Shown: positions 1 through 7,831 of the stretch, piece by piece | Position numbering within the stretch: position 1 is the stretch's first letter | Layout: every line of letters begins with the position of its first letter | Assembly (NCBI GenBank): GCA_944320965.1 | Contig: CALUJO010000003.1 | Coordinates: forward strand, 1 to 64,000 | Origin: an uncultured Bacteroidaceae bacterium | GTDB lineage: Bacteria > Bacteroidota > Bacteroidia > Bacteroidales > Bacteroidaceae | Length of the DNA stretch: 64,000 nt | Direction: 5' to 3' | The notes under the pieces: model-generated | Told to the model about the DNA's origin: nothing | What the model saw: the letters and a program-made list of their open reading frames with translations, nothing else | Databases searched by the model: none | Position numbers and translations under genes: made by a program

Positions 1-83
1 TTAAAGAACATGAACCGATTTTTATGGCTAACGAAAAAAAGAAGGTGCATCGTGCATTACGACACACCCTCTTTGTTTTTTAT

Positions 84-146
84 AATCGCAGTTTACGTTT
101 CTGAAACCGTAGCTTACGTTCTTGAAACCGAAACTTCCGGTTACAG
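84..146. repeat. Tandem palindromic 21-nt repeat, locus A (3 units)
   Basis: Three head-to-tail units start at 84, 105 and 126, exactly 21 nt apart. Each has the form AAnCGnAGnTTnCGnTT followed by a short spacer such as CTGA or TTGA. The third unit is nearly self-complementary (AACCGAAACTTCCGGTT). Related arrays occur at 25079-25142 and 53696-53758. This one lies just downstream of the stop codon of the GT9 gene on the minus strand. No ORF or recognisable RNA overlaps it. Function is unknown. Confidence 0.7.
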
Positions 147-174
147 AATATAACGGATGTTTTAATTTAAAGTC

Positions 175-1203
175 TTAAAGGAATTTCTTTATTTTGTCTG
201 ATATTACTTCTGGACGAATCCTGTCAAGGCATCTGTAATCCTTGTATATACATTCCTTTTTGCCGAATACCGAGCACGGACGGCATGGAAGATCCAGTTG
301 AATGGCATTGCCTTCGCTCTGGTTCCATCCCATGAATCCGCAGCCAGGATGAGTTGCTCCCCATATTGATATTACGGGGGTTGCTACAAGCGATGCAAGG
401 TGCATGTTGGCAGAATCCATTGATACCATAACTTTCAGGCGGGACATCAGTATAAGTTCCTTTTTCATGTCCAGTTTCCCAGCCACAGAATAAACGTTTT
501 CATATTTGTTTTCCCAGCTTTCAAGAATTTCCTTCTCTCTTTTTCCGGCTCCGAAAAGCAGAACCGATACATCTGGAAGCGATGATATCGCCTTGACAAC
601 CTGTTCGGTAAGTGCAGTTGGGTATTCTTTTCCGCGGTGTGTGGTGAAGGGTGCTATACCTATCCATCTGTTTCCTTTTAAGTTTGAGGTGAAACTTTCT
701 ATTTCGGACAGATTTGGGGTAGAATTGCCGAATATTGATATGAAACCGTTATTGAAAGTGAAACCTGCACGGTTGAATGCAAGCGTGTATTTTTCGAATG
801 AAGTGCTGAGCCTGTGCGACTTGTCCTTTGTCTTTATGTATCTGTTGCGTTTGGCTCTTTCCTTGTCAATTGAGGAAACTTTTGCACCATTGAGCCTGAA
901 GAATGTCCTGAGGATTTTGGTCCTCAGAACATCATGCAGGTCAATTATATAATCGTATTTGTCTGTTTTAAGTTCTTTGTAAAGTCTGTATATTCCGCCT
1001 ATACCTTTGTATTTGTCTGCTTTAAGGTCAACTCCCCTGAAACTAATGTTTGGTGCGAGTCCGTTGAAAAGCGGTGCCACAAAACCTCTGCTCAACATCG
1101 TAATGTTGTGTTCGGGGTATTGTCTTGCCATTTCGGATATAACTGGAACAGTCATGGCTATGTCGCCCAGAGCCGAAAAGCGTATTACAAGGATATTGGC
1201 CAT
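175..1203 (-). CDS. Glycosyltransferase family 9 (heptosyltransferase-like) protein
   Basis: The 342-residue product resembles the GT9 ADP-heptose:LPS heptosyltransferases, which add sugars to lipopolysaccharide core on the cytoplasmic face of the inner membrane. The N-terminus has the expected Rossmann start (NILVIRFSALGDIAMTVPV). The C-terminal donor-binding half contains the family pattern MVSMDSANMHLASLVATPVI followed by SIWGATHP. Length is normal for the family (about 340-350). The start ATG at 1201-1203 directly precedes this motif. DUF4254 lies 7 nt upstream on the same strand, a pairing common in Bacteroidales, so the two are probably co-transcribed. The exact sugar and acceptor cannot be read from sequence, and a role in core LPS or glycolipid assembly is inferred from the family. 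Confidence 0.85.
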   Translation of the reverse strand: MANILVIRFSALGDIAMTVPVISEMARQYPEHNITMLSRGFVAPLFNGLAPNISFRGVDLKADKYKGIGGIYRLYKELKTDKYDYIIDLHDVLRTKILRTFFRLNGAKVSSIDKERAKRNRYIKTKDKSHRLSTSFEKYTLAFNRAGFTFNNGFISIFGNSTPNLSEIESFTSNLKGNRWIGIAPFTTHRGKEYPTALTEQVVKAISSLPDVSVLLFGAGKREKEILESWENKYENVYSVAGKLDMKKELILMSRLKVMVSMDSANMHLASLVATPVISIWGATHPGCGFMGWNQSEGNAIQLDLPCRPCSVFGKKECIYKDYRCLDRIRPEVISDKIKKFL

Positions 1204-1210
1204 TTTTCGG

Positions 1211-1816
1211 TTATTTCTTTCCGTAAAGAACAGGGTTCAGATTCGGGTCGTTGTACATTTTCATCTGTTTGTAGACCTTCATGTATTTGCGGCCCTCTTC
1301 AATGTCTTTAATCAGTGTTTCGATAGCTGAAGACAAATCAACCTGTTGTTCAAGCAGAACGTTCAGTTTCTTTTCGCAGCTGTCGTGATGTTCCTTGGAT
1401 ACGTCGGTTCTTTCAACTTCCTTTCTCATGTGGTAAATCTTCAGTGCCAGAATAGAAAGGCGGTCGATTGCCCATGCAGGACTCTCTGTATTTATTGTAG
1501 CGTTATCAAGAATCTTGACATCTTTGTACTTGTCAAGGAAATAGCTGTCAATGAGTTCAACAAGATCTGTTCTGTCCTGATTTGACTTGTCAATTCTTCT
1601 TTTCAGGGCAAGTGCTTCAACCGGGTCAATTTCCGGATTGCGTATAAGGTCTTCAAGATGCCACTGAACGGTATCAATCCAGTTTTTCAGATAAAGGAAG
1701 TATTCCAAACTTCTTTCTTCATAAGGGTTTTCTATTGGTGTATCTACATTGTCCGTCAGATGATATTTGTCAATTGACTCGTTGAATATCCTGTTGTAAA
1801 CTTCTGTATTCTTCAT
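1211..1816 (-). CDS. DUF4254 domain-containing protein
   Basis: The product has 201 residues, is highly charged and is predicted all-helical, with no signal peptide or membrane segment. Its conserved regions include a Trp-rich stretch (YLKNWIDTVQWHLEDLIRNP) and the segment TESPAWAIDRLSILALKIYH, which match the DUF4254 family of Bacteroidetes. The family has no established biochemical function. It sits 7 nt before a GT9 glycosyltransferase in the same direction, so an accessory role in LPS or glycan assembly is a reasonable inference only. A TAnnTTTG-type promoter box (TATCTTTG read on the minus strand) lies at 1848-1855, about 32 nt upstream of the start. Confidence 0.8.
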   Translation of the reverse strand: MKNTEVYNRIFNESIDKYHLTDNVDTPIENPYEERSLEYFLYLKNWIDTVQWHLEDLIRNPEIDPVEALALKRRIDKSNQDRTDLVELIDSYFLDKYKDVKILDNATINTESPAWAIDRLSILALKIYHMRKEVERTDVSKEHHDSCEKKLNVLLEQQVDLSSAIETLIKDIEEGRKYMKVYKQMKMYNDPNLNPVLYGKK

Positions 1817-1847
1817 TTCTTAAATCAATTAATTGTATAATAATTCA

Positions 1848-1855
1848 CAAAGATA
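1848..1855 (-). promoter_or_regulatory. -7 promoter box for the DUF4254-GT9 operon
   Basis: Read on the minus strand this is TATCTTTG, a match to the Bacteroidetes primary sigma -7 consensus TAnnTTTG. It lies 32 nt before the DUF4254 start. No clear -33 TTTG was found, so the assignment rests on the -7 box and position. Confidence 0.45.
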
Positions 1856-1963
1856 GTCAATAGGACAATACAGCCAAATAAATGGCATTATATTTTATCT
1901 GTATGATTGGGCTGTTATGTATGTCTTTATTGTTCAATCTTTTTATAGTAATTGTTTTTTTTG

Positions 1964-1971
1964 TAAATTTG
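1964..1971 (+). promoter_or_regulatory. -7 promoter box for dapB-lepB-wbqC operon
   Basis: TAAATTTG matches the TAnnTTTG -7 consensus and ends 23 nt before the dapB ATG at 1995, giving a short leader. It is divergent from the DUF4254 promoter in the same 178-nt intergenic region. Confidence 0.5.
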
Positions 1972-1994
1972 CGCTTATATAAATATACTTGAAT

Positions 1995-2711
1995 ATGAAA
2001 ATTGCATTGATAGGATATGGTAAGATGGGGCATGAAATAGAGCGTATAGCCCTGTCAAGAGGTCATGAAATAGTTTCGATTATAGATAAGGACAATACTG
2101 CAGATTATGATACCGAAGCATTCTCTTCTGCTGATGTCGCTATTGAGTTTTCTGCTCCTTCTGTTGCTTTCGACAATATAAAGGAGGCTTTTGCGCGTGG
2201 TGTAAAGGTTGTTTCGGGAACAACAGGATGGATTGCCGACAAGGAAAAGGAAGTTAAGGAACTTTGTGCAAATGGTGCTACACTGTTCTGGGCTTCAAAT
2301 TTCAGTCTTGGAGTTGCAATATTTTCTGCCGTGAACAAGTATTTAGCAACGATAATGAACCGTTTTGACAATTATGACGTCAGTATGACCGAGGTTCATC
2401 ATATACACAAGCTTGATGCTCCGAGCGGCACGGCAATAACTCTTGCCGAACAGATTCTGCAGAGACTGGACCGCAAGGAAAAATGGGTAAAGGAAGAGGA
2501 AAACAGCAAGACGGACCTTGCCATACATTCGTTGCGTGAAGGAGAAGTGCCTGGCATTCATACAATAAGATATGAAAGTGAAGCGGATTCCATTACCATA
2601 ACACATGATGCAAAGAACCGTAGCGGTTTTGCTCTTGGTGCTGTGCTTGCTGCAGAATATGCTGCTAAGCATAAAGGTTTCCTCACAATGGACGATATGT
2701 TTGACTTTTAA
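1995..2711 (+). CDS. dapB: 4-hydroxy-tetrahydrodipicolinate reductase (DapB)
   Basis: This enzyme performs NAD(P)H-dependent reduction in the diaminopimelate/lysine pathway, supplying meso-DAP for peptidoglycan, in the cytoplasm. The N-terminal dinucleotide-binding fold is MKIALIGYGKMG. The family signature EVHHIHKLDAPSGTA, containing the substrate-binding and catalytic His and Lys, lies near residue 130-145. Its 238 residues match the usual 240-270. I chose the ATG at 1995 over an in-frame TTG at 1989 because the Rossmann motif begins immediately after it. It leads a four-gene run with lepB 13 nt downstream, an arrangement I recognise from Bacteroides genomes. Confidence 0.95.
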   Translation: MKIALIGYGKMGHEIERIALSRGHEIVSIIDKDNTADYDTEAFSSADVAIEFSAPSVAFDNIKEAFARGVKVVSGTTGWIADKEKEVKELCANGATLFWASNFSLGVAIFSAVNKYLATIMNRFDNYDVSMTEVHHIHKLDAPSGTAITLAEQILQRLDRKEKWVKEEENSKTDLAIHSLREGEVPGIHTIRYESEADSITITHDAKNRSGFALGAVLAAEYAAKHKGFLTMDDMFDF

Positions 2712-2724
2712 TTTTGTTTGATAT

Positions 2725-4161
2725 ATGAAAATAAAGGCTGACCGCAAGCAATGGATAAAGTTCGGAATAGTTTCCGTTTTGTATATTGCGTTTATCATCT
2801 GGATGAGAAGCTGGCTGGGAGTTATTGTCCTGCCTTTCATATTTGATGTATATATAACAAAGCTTATTCCATGGACCTGGTGGAAGAAACTTAAAAATTC
2901 AACGGCAAGATATATAATGGGATGGGTTGATGCCATTGTGTTTGCTCTTGTTGCCGTGTATTTTGTGAATCTTTTCTTCTTCCAGAATTATCAGATTCCT
3001 ACATCTTCACTTGAAAAGAGTCTTCTTGTGGGTGACTATCTGTTTGTCAGCAAGATGAGTTACGGACCGAGAGTTCCGAATACTCCTCTGACAATGCCTT
3101 TGACACAGCATACTATGCCTGTTACAGGAACAAAATCATATCTTGAATGGATTAAGTGGGACTATAAGCGTGTAGCTGGATTCGGTGATGTAAAGCGCGG
3201 AGATATAGTAGTCTTCAATTATCCTACAGGCGATACTGTCATGATGAATATGCAGTACACCGATATATATTCGGAAGCATACAGAATTGCAAATTCTCAT
3301 TTTTCTGCTTCGGATATAAATATGGACAGCCTTTCAAGGCGTGACCAGCGTAAGGTATATGATGTTTATTACGCTTATGGCCGCAAGCAGATAGCTGCGC
3401 ATCCCGAAGTTTACGGAGATTTAGTTGTACGCCCTGTTGACAGACGCGAGAATTATGTGAAAAGATGTGTCGGACTTCCGGGTGATACTTTGGAAATAAA
3501 GGATAGAGTCATTTATATTGACGGTGAAGCACAGAAGCAGCCTGAAAATGTCCAGTTCAACTATTATGTATATACAAAGGGCATGGCTATTCCTGATGCG
3601 CTTTTCGATGAGCTTGGTGTAAGCAAGGATGACAGAATGAACCATACTGCCGACTTCTCGCTTTACTGCCTTCCTTTGACAGACAAGATGTATAAACAGC
3701 TTGCAGCCAATACACGTATTGTTGAGAAGATTACACTTGAACCTGAAAGCGGTTCGGCTGATTTGTTCCCTCAGAATCTTTATAAGAAGTGGGATAGAAA
3801 CAATTACGGTCCGATATGGATTCCGAAAAGAGGTGAGACTGTTGTGTTGAACGAAGACAATCTGCCTTTATATGAAAGATGTATTGTTGCCTATGAAGGA
3901 AATACTCTTGAATACCGCAATGACGGTATATATATAAACGGAGAAAAAACAGACCGTTATACTTTCAAGATGGATTATTACTGGATGATGGGTGATAACC
4001 GTCACAATTCTGCCGATTCACGTTACTGGGGATTTGTGCCGGAAGACCATGTTGTTGGCAAGCCTCTTGTCGTATGGTTGTCTTTGGATAAGGATAAACC
4101 TTGGTTTGGCGGAAAGATTCGCTGGAACCGTATTTTCAAATGGGTTGGTAATATAGACTGA
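2725..4161 (+). CDS. lepB: Signal peptidase I (LepB), catalytic copy
   Basis: This is the membrane serine protease that removes signal peptides from exported proteins (family S26). The protein is long (478 residues; E. coli LepB has 324). Hydrophobic segments lie near residues 12-50 and 66-86, then the catalytic box IPTSSLEKSL with the nucleophile at Ser95. The general-base box YVKRCVGLPGD follows, with Lys246, and the terminal box GDNRHNSADSRYWGFVPED. The spacing between the Ser and Lys boxes is enlarged by an insert rich in Tyr and Asp, as in other Bacteroidetes enzymes. It lies between dapB and a degenerate paralogue 14 nt downstream. Both catalytic residues are present, so this is probably the functional peptidase of the pair. 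Confidence 0.95.
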   Translation: MKIKADRKQWIKFGIVSVLYIAFIIWMRSWLGVIVLPFIFDVYITKLIPWTWWKKLKNSTARYIMGWVDAIVFALVAVYFVNLFFFQNYQIPTSSLEKSLLVGDYLFVSKMSYGPRVPNTPLTMPLTQHTMPVTGTKSYLEWIKWDYKRVAGFGDVKRGDIVVFNYPTGDTVMMNMQYTDIYSEAYRIANSHFSASDINMDSLSRRDQRKVYDVYYAYGRKQIAAHPEVYGDLVVRPVDRRENYVKRCVGLPGDTLEIKDRVIYIDGEAQKQPENVQFNYYVYTKGMAIPDALFDELGVSKDDRMNHTADFSLYCLPLTDKMYKQLAANTRIVEKITLEPESGSADLFPQNLYKKWDRNNYGPIWIPKRGETVVLNEDNLPLYERCIVAYEGNTLEYRNDGIYINGEKTDRYTFKMDYYWMMGDNRHNSADSRYWGFVPEDHVVGKPLVVWLSLDKDKPWFGGKIRWNRIFKWVGNID

Positions 4162-4175
4162 TACTGTTTTCTGTC

Positions 4176-5042
4176 ATGAAAAAGTTCGGTAAGGCTTTTA
4201 TATTGTTCCTGTTGCTTGCAATGGTGATATGGATAGGCATTTGCCGTCCGTGTTCCGTACCTATGGACGGTATGGAACCTGCATTGTATGGCGGGGATAA
4301 GGTGCTTATGCTGAACAGATGGTGCGACCGTAGTCTCCGGAGTGGTGATATGGTTGTCTACAATGCATATATTGATGACGGAGAAGAAAACCGCTGGCAT
4401 GAAGAACAGGCAATCGCTCGCATTGCCGGGCTTCCAGGGGATACTGTATTTCTGAATAATGAAAGGCTTTTGCTTGATTCTGCCGGACAGGTTGTCCCGT
4501 TTTCGCGTGATTTGTATATATATAACAGTCGTTATGACGACAGGGTGCTGGAGATAATAAGGAGACGTGATTGGGGCGTAAGTGAACTTGCCGGTTATGA
4601 AGGTGATGGATTTGTCCGTTCTTTTACTGCCGATGAGGCTTATTTCCTGAGTAAGGCAATACCCGAAGATTTGGATATCAGGCTGCTAAGGGATGCTTCT
4701 TTATATGAGGCTATGCCTGTTGTTGTCCCGAAGAAAGGGATACCCGTAAAAGTCAACAGAAATAATATCTATTTGCTTAAAGACGCTTTGGTCAGATATG
4801 AAAACTGTGTGGCCGAGATTAAGGATGCTTCACTATATGTTAACGGCAAAAAGGCCGGAAGCATAGTATTCGGTCGTGATTACTATTGGCTGAAATCCGA
4901 AAATGTAATGGATATGTTTGATTCCAGAAGTCAGGGTTACGTTCCTTCGGACAATATATCAGGACGCCTTACAGTTATATTTTTCTCCAGACAAAAAGAC
5001 GGAGATATACGTTGGAACAGAATGTTTGATATAGTAGAATGA
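4176..5042 (+). CDS. Signal peptidase I-like protein lacking both catalytic residues
   Basis: A 288-residue paralogue of the upstream LepB with one N-terminal membrane segment (residues 6-22). The conserved boxes align without gaps but are degenerate. Where LepB has IPTSSL this protein has VPMDGM, so the nucleophile position is Gly32. Where LepB has VKRCVGLPGD it has IARIAGLPGD, so the general-base Lys is Ala81. The last box GDNRxxSxDSR is changed to SENVMDMFDSR. The fold appears kept (GLPGDTV, DYYW, SRSQGYVPSDNISG), and the reading frame is intact, so this looks like a maintained pseudo-enzyme rather than a decaying gene. It overlaps wbqC by 4 nt. It may assist or regulate the active LepB, but that is speculation. 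Confidence 0.85.
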   Translation: MKKFGKAFILFLLLAMVIWIGICRPCSVPMDGMEPALYGGDKVLMLNRWCDRSLRSGDMVVYNAYIDDGEENRWHEEQAIARIAGLPGDTVFLNNERLLLDSAGQVVPFSRDLYIYNSRYDDRVLEIIRRRDWGVSELAGYEGDGFVRSFTADEAYFLSKAIPEDLDIRLLRDASLYEAMPVVVPKKGIPVKVNRNNIYLLKDALVRYENCVAEIKDASLYVNGKKAGSIVFGRDYYWLKSENVMDMFDSRSQGYVPSDNISGRLTVIFFSRQKDGDIRWNRMFDIVE

Positions 5043-5662
5043 AAAAGAAAGCGATATTACCATCATGCTATCTTCCGCCCGTTATGTATCTTTCCATTAT
5101 GAAGATGTATGATAAAGTGGTGGTAGATGTGTATGAACATTATATAAAGCAGACATACAGGAATAGATGCAATATTGTGTCTTCTCTTGGTGTGCAGCCT
5201 TTGACTGTCCCTGTTGAAAAGCCTGCCGGTTCAAATGCGATGAAGGACATGAGAATATCTGAACATGGGAACTGGAGACACCTGCATCTGAATGCCATTG
5301 ATTCGGCATACGGAAACAGTCCCTTCCATGAATATTACAAGGATGACTTTCTTCCATTCTATGAAAACAGATACGAAAATCTTGTGGAATACAACACTTT
5401 GCTGCTTGAAAAGGTATGCGAACTGATGGATATCCCATTCAATATAGAATTCAGCAGCAGTTTCATTGACCCGAGATTGTGCTCGGATTTTGATGACTAC
5501 CGTCCTTTTATGACTTCAAAGAAAGCAGATTTTGATATGCCTGAACTGATTGTACCTAAAACTTACTATCAGGTTTTTTCAGGCCGCCATGGATTTTTGG
5601 GAAATATGAGCTGTATTGATTTATTGTTTAATATGGGGCCTGAAAGTTGTCTTGTTGTTTGA
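5039..5662 (+). CDS. WbqC family protein
   Basis: The 207-residue cytoplasmic protein matches the WbqC family (segment AILPSCYLPPVMYLSIM at the start; SEHGNWRHLHLNAIDSAYGN; FYENRYENLVEYNTLLLEKV). WbqC-like proteins are often found in O-antigen clusters and elsewhere in Bacteroidetes; the biochemical role is not firmly established. The start overlaps the LepB-like stop in an ATGA arrangement, indicating translational coupling with the export genes. The downstream 92 nt to the convergent sigma-factor gene contain no obvious strong terminator. Confidence 0.8.
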   Translation: MKKKAILPSCYLPPVMYLSIMKMYDKVVVDVYEHYIKQTYRNRCNIVSSLGVQPLTVPVEKPAGSNAMKDMRISEHGNWRHLHLNAIDSAYGNSPFHEYYKDDFLPFYENRYENLVEYNTLLLEKVCELMDIPFNIEFSSSFIDPRLCSDFDDYRPFMTSKKADFDMPELIVPKTYYQVFSGRHGFLGNMSCIDLLFNMGPESCLVV

Positions 5663-5754
5663 GTTGTTTTATTTGACGCTTTTGTAAAGACTTTTTAGAT
5701 CTTATCTGTAAAAGACTGCCTGTTGCATAAATCTGTTACTATTGAAAGACTTTA

Positions 5755-6261
5755 TCAGTTTACAAAGTCTTTCAATTCATTTTGCAGTTTCTTCCTTGTA
5801 GAGAATATTCTGCTTTTTACTGTTCCTATAGGTATGTTCAGCTTCTCGGATATTTCTTTGTATTTATATCCGTTTGTAAACATTATAAATGGTATTTTAA
5901 ACTCGCCTGGCAGTTTGTTTACGACTTTTTTAAGTTCTTTGTTGTCGTGAAGCTGTTCGGTTGAGTCGGCATACAGGTGCTGCATAGAGTCAATCATCGC
6001 AAGATTGTCTGTCTTGTCAACGAAAGTCTGTTCGCGTGAAGTTTTCCTGTAATCGTTGATAAATATATTTTTCATTATGGTGTACATCCATCCTTTGAAA
6101 TTTGTCCCTTCAGTAAATTTGTCCTTATTAATAAGGGCTTTCAAAGAAGTTTCCTGCAACAGGTCATCAGCCTCATTAATATCCACAGTCAGTTTATATG
6201 CATATCTTCTAAGTTCATCCTGCATACTGACAAGTTTGTTGTTGAAATGAATTGTTGTCAT
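5755..6261 (-). CDS. ECF-type RNA polymerase sigma factor
   Basis: A 168-residue sigma-70-family extracytoplasmic-function factor. The sigma-2 domain contains YAYKLTVDINEADDLLQETSLKA and GWMYTIMKNIFINDYRK (core-binding and -10 recognition region). The sigma-4 domain carries KLPGEFKIPFIMFTNGYKYKE and the helix-turn-helix NIPIGTVKSRIFSTRKKL. No anti-sigma factor, SusC/D pair or sensor gene adjoins it: the neighbour on one side is convergent wbqC, on the other a gene-free stretch. Its target genes and signal cannot be inferred from this window. Similar stand-alone ECF factors are common in Bacteroidales, where some govern oxidative or envelope stress responses. Confidence 0.9.
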   Translation of the reverse strand: MTTIHFNNKLVSMQDELRRYAYKLTVDINEADDLLQETSLKALINKDKFTEGTNFKGWMYTIMKNIFINDYRKTSREQTFVDKTDNLAMIDSMQHLYADSTEQLHDNKELKKVVNKLPGEFKIPFIMFTNGYKYKEISEKLNIPIGTVKSRIFSTRKKLQNELKDFVN

Positions 6262-6599
6262 ACTCTTTGTTTTTATTTTCTGTTAGACTTTGATTTCTGG
6301 TGCAATATTAGTTACTATGTGACAGATATCAGGTTATGAAACTGTTTGAATATGAGGCATTAATAGTTTTTGGAATGAAAACGGTTGGTAGTTTGATAAT
6401 TTTCGGGTGTTTTGTGCTTGAATTAGATTAGAGACACCGTCTTCGGAATCTGACTCTTTTGAATCGGATTCGGTATTTGGCAGCTGATTTAAGTTGGGAA
6501 TACCATGGTTTTACAGTATTCTTATAGGATAATCAGCTAAAAGGAATGTGGCTGTCACCAGAATATTGTATGCTGATATGATTCTTGTTCTATATGGTG

Positions 6600-6765
6600 T
6601 ATATATAAAAAATATGGTCCGCACGCCGCAGACCATATTTTTTGTTGCTTGGGGAGCAACTAATTAAGTAATTGAGGAGTAGTATATTTATGAAAAAGTA
6701 TCTATTTTATTTACAAATTGAAAAGTCCTTCTTTTTATTTGAACTTCTTCTCTTTGTTCTTTTTA
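6600..6765 (-). ncRNA. Putative small RNA with terminator (unnamed)
   Basis: On the minus strand a TATATTTG box (6771-6778) would start a transcript near 6765. About 100 nt later it would form a hairpin GTTGCT-CCCCA-AGCAAC (6660-6644), then immediately a stronger hairpin with arms AAAAATATGGTC/GACCATATTTTT (6643-6607) ending in a U-rich run. This promoter-hairpin-terminator layout without a convincing ORF suggests a small RNA of about 160 nt. The hairpins are symmetrical, so plus-strand transcription cannot be excluded. No known RNA family was recognised. Confidence 0.35.
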
Positions 6766-6779
6766 CAATACAAATATAG
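6690..6779 (+). CDS. Possible 29-residue hydrophobic peptide (weak)
   Basis: ATG at 6690 opens a 29-codon frame encoding a peptide starting MKKYLFYLQIEK and rich in Phe and Leu, ending at TAG 6777-6779. A purine-rich GAGGAG stretch precedes the start by about 9 nt. The charged N-terminus and hydrophobic core could be a small membrane peptide. There is no homology I recognise, the region is AT-rich so short frames arise by chance, and a minus-strand promoter overlaps its end. Treat as a low-confidence candidate. Confidence 0.12.
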   Translation: MKKYLFYLQIEKSFFLFELLLFVLFTIQI

Positions 6780-6980
6780 AAATCCAGGATGTTTATTATG
6801 GTAGAAAAATAGTTGTTTGAGGGTATGTTTTCTGTTTTTGATAGAAAACACCCCATTCTCTGATAGTTTTCAGGCGGTGTTTAATGTGATTGTGTTGAAA
6901 AATATGTCGCTAATAAAAGATTATGTTATGTTTATCTTTTATTTACTGGCATTATTTGTGAAAAGGAATTGTCTGCTATA

Positions 6981-7610
6981 TTATTTGGTGGTAAAAATTC
7001 CTGAAACATTTCCCTGAATAGTTTTCAAGGTATCCTCTATATTCCATCCTTTGACTGCAGCTATTGTACTATATATTTCCAATATAGGGAGGTGGCTTTC
7101 GTCTGTTTCTACAAGTATAAGTTCAGAAGGTATAGACTTGACTGTTTCTGCATTATATTTTTCTCCGAAAGACAGATAGATGCCTTTATCTGTCAGTTGC
7201 TTTGCAAGCTGTGGCTTTCCTCTGAATCCATGTATAATCCATGGGACTTTCGGACTTAATTCTTTTCTTAGTTTGACAATCTCGTTAGTTCCTTTGACAT
7301 TATGTATTATAAGCGGCTTTTTTACAGTTTCGGCAAGTATGGCATGTTCCTTGAAAAAATACATTTGTTTTTCAGGCGATGCATTGCATGAGTGGTCAAT
7401 GCCAGTTTCACCTATCGCGAGAATATTTTTGTTTGTGACAATCTCTTTTATCCTTTCCAAGTCTTCTTTTGTTGCAGCATCAGCATTCCATGGATGTATC
7501 CCTATTGAGAAATAATATGGAGAATCAGAACAATATGATTCAATGTCCACATTGCAAATAGCATCTGGCTTTATTGAATGGGTATGTATGTCTGTTATCT
7601 TGTTTGTCAT
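6981..7610 (-). CDS. TatD family metal-dependent hydrolase
   Basis: A 209-residue member of the TatD deoxyribonuclease family (amidohydrolase fold, metal-dependent 3'-5' nuclease in characterised members). Seen are the first metal motif DIHTHS, the segment [20 protein letters not shown] (metal-bridging Glu), [16 protein letters not shown] and the terminal VETDES. It is shorter than typical TatD (about 255-265), mainly through compact loops. Its start overlaps the yidD stop by 4 nt (ATGA), so it is translated from the rnpA-yidD transcript. Substrate is not deducible. Confidence 0.88.
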   Translation of the reverse strand: MTNKITDIHTHSIKPDAICNVDIESYCSDSPYYFSIGIHPWNADAATKEDLERIKEIVTNKNILAIGETGIDHSCNASPEKQMYFFKEHAILAETVKKPLIIHNVKGTNEIVKLRKELSPKVPWIIHGFRGKPQLAKQLTDKGIYLSFGEKYNAETVKSIPSELILVETDESHLPILEIYSTIAAVKGWNIEDTLKTIQGNVSGIFTTK

Positions 7611-7831
7611 GGAACAGGGTCATATCCTGAGCCTCCCCAAGGATGGCAACGCAGAATTCTTTTTATTGCGAGGTACAGTCCCTTGAAAGGTCCGTGTTTT
7701 TTTATGGCTTCTATTGCATATTGTGAGCATGTCGGAGTAAATCTGCAAGAGGGTGGTGTCATTGGCGATATTACCGACCTGTAAAAGTATATAGGTAAGA
7801 GCAGAAGATATGAAAGTATTCTTTTTAGCAT
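7607..7831 (-). CDS. yidD: Membrane protein insertion efficiency factor YidD
   Basis: A 74-residue protein with the invariant YidD core: [33 protein letters not shown] and [16 protein letters not shown], including the three conserved Cys. YidD is a membrane-associated factor that aids YidC-dependent insertion of membrane proteins. It overlaps rnpA upstream by 7 nt and tatD downstream by 4 nt. The rnpA-yidD pairing is widespread in bacteria, though the usual neighbours rpmH and yidC are absent here. Confidence 0.95.
   Translation of the reverse strand: MLKRILSYLLLLPIYFYRSVISPMTPPSCRFTPTCSQYAIEAIKKHGPFKGLYLAIKRILRCHPWGGSGYDPVP

Larger units (their letters stand above)
6262..6980. other. Gene-free region with hairpins and possible small RNA
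   Basis: 719 nt separate the ECF sigma gene from tatD. I find an imperfect hairpin at 6446-6471 (GAATCTGACTC, TTTT loop, GAATCGGATTC). A structured block at 6607-6660 contains two adjacent hairpins, and a TAnnTTTG box on the minus strand lies at 6771-6778. A 29-codon reading frame at 6690-6779 on the plus strand is possible but unsupported. The rest appears to be AT-rich spacer. Confidence 0.5.

Noticed and set aside
84..146. CRISPR array
   Set aside because: Units are 21-nt palindromic repeats with spacers of only a few nucleotides, only three per locus, and no cas genes are near.
934..1311. 125-residue plus-strand frame opposite the GT9 gene
   Set aside because: A shadow of the well-supported glycosyltransferase on the other strand.
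4176..5042. Calling the LepB-like gene a pseudogene
   Set aside because: The frame is complete, boxes align and the gene is coupled to wbqC, so loss of catalytic residues looks like a functional change rather than decay.
6600..6765. tRNA, 6S RNA or riboswitch in the sigma-tatD gap
   Set aside because: No cloverleaf, long rod with open bubble or ligand-motif sequence is recognisable; only an unnamed candidate RNA is supported.
6817..7017. 66-residue plus-strand frame overlapping the end of tatD
   Set aside because: Hydrophobic, no homology recognised, antisense to a conserved gene and in an AT-rich region where such frames arise by chance.
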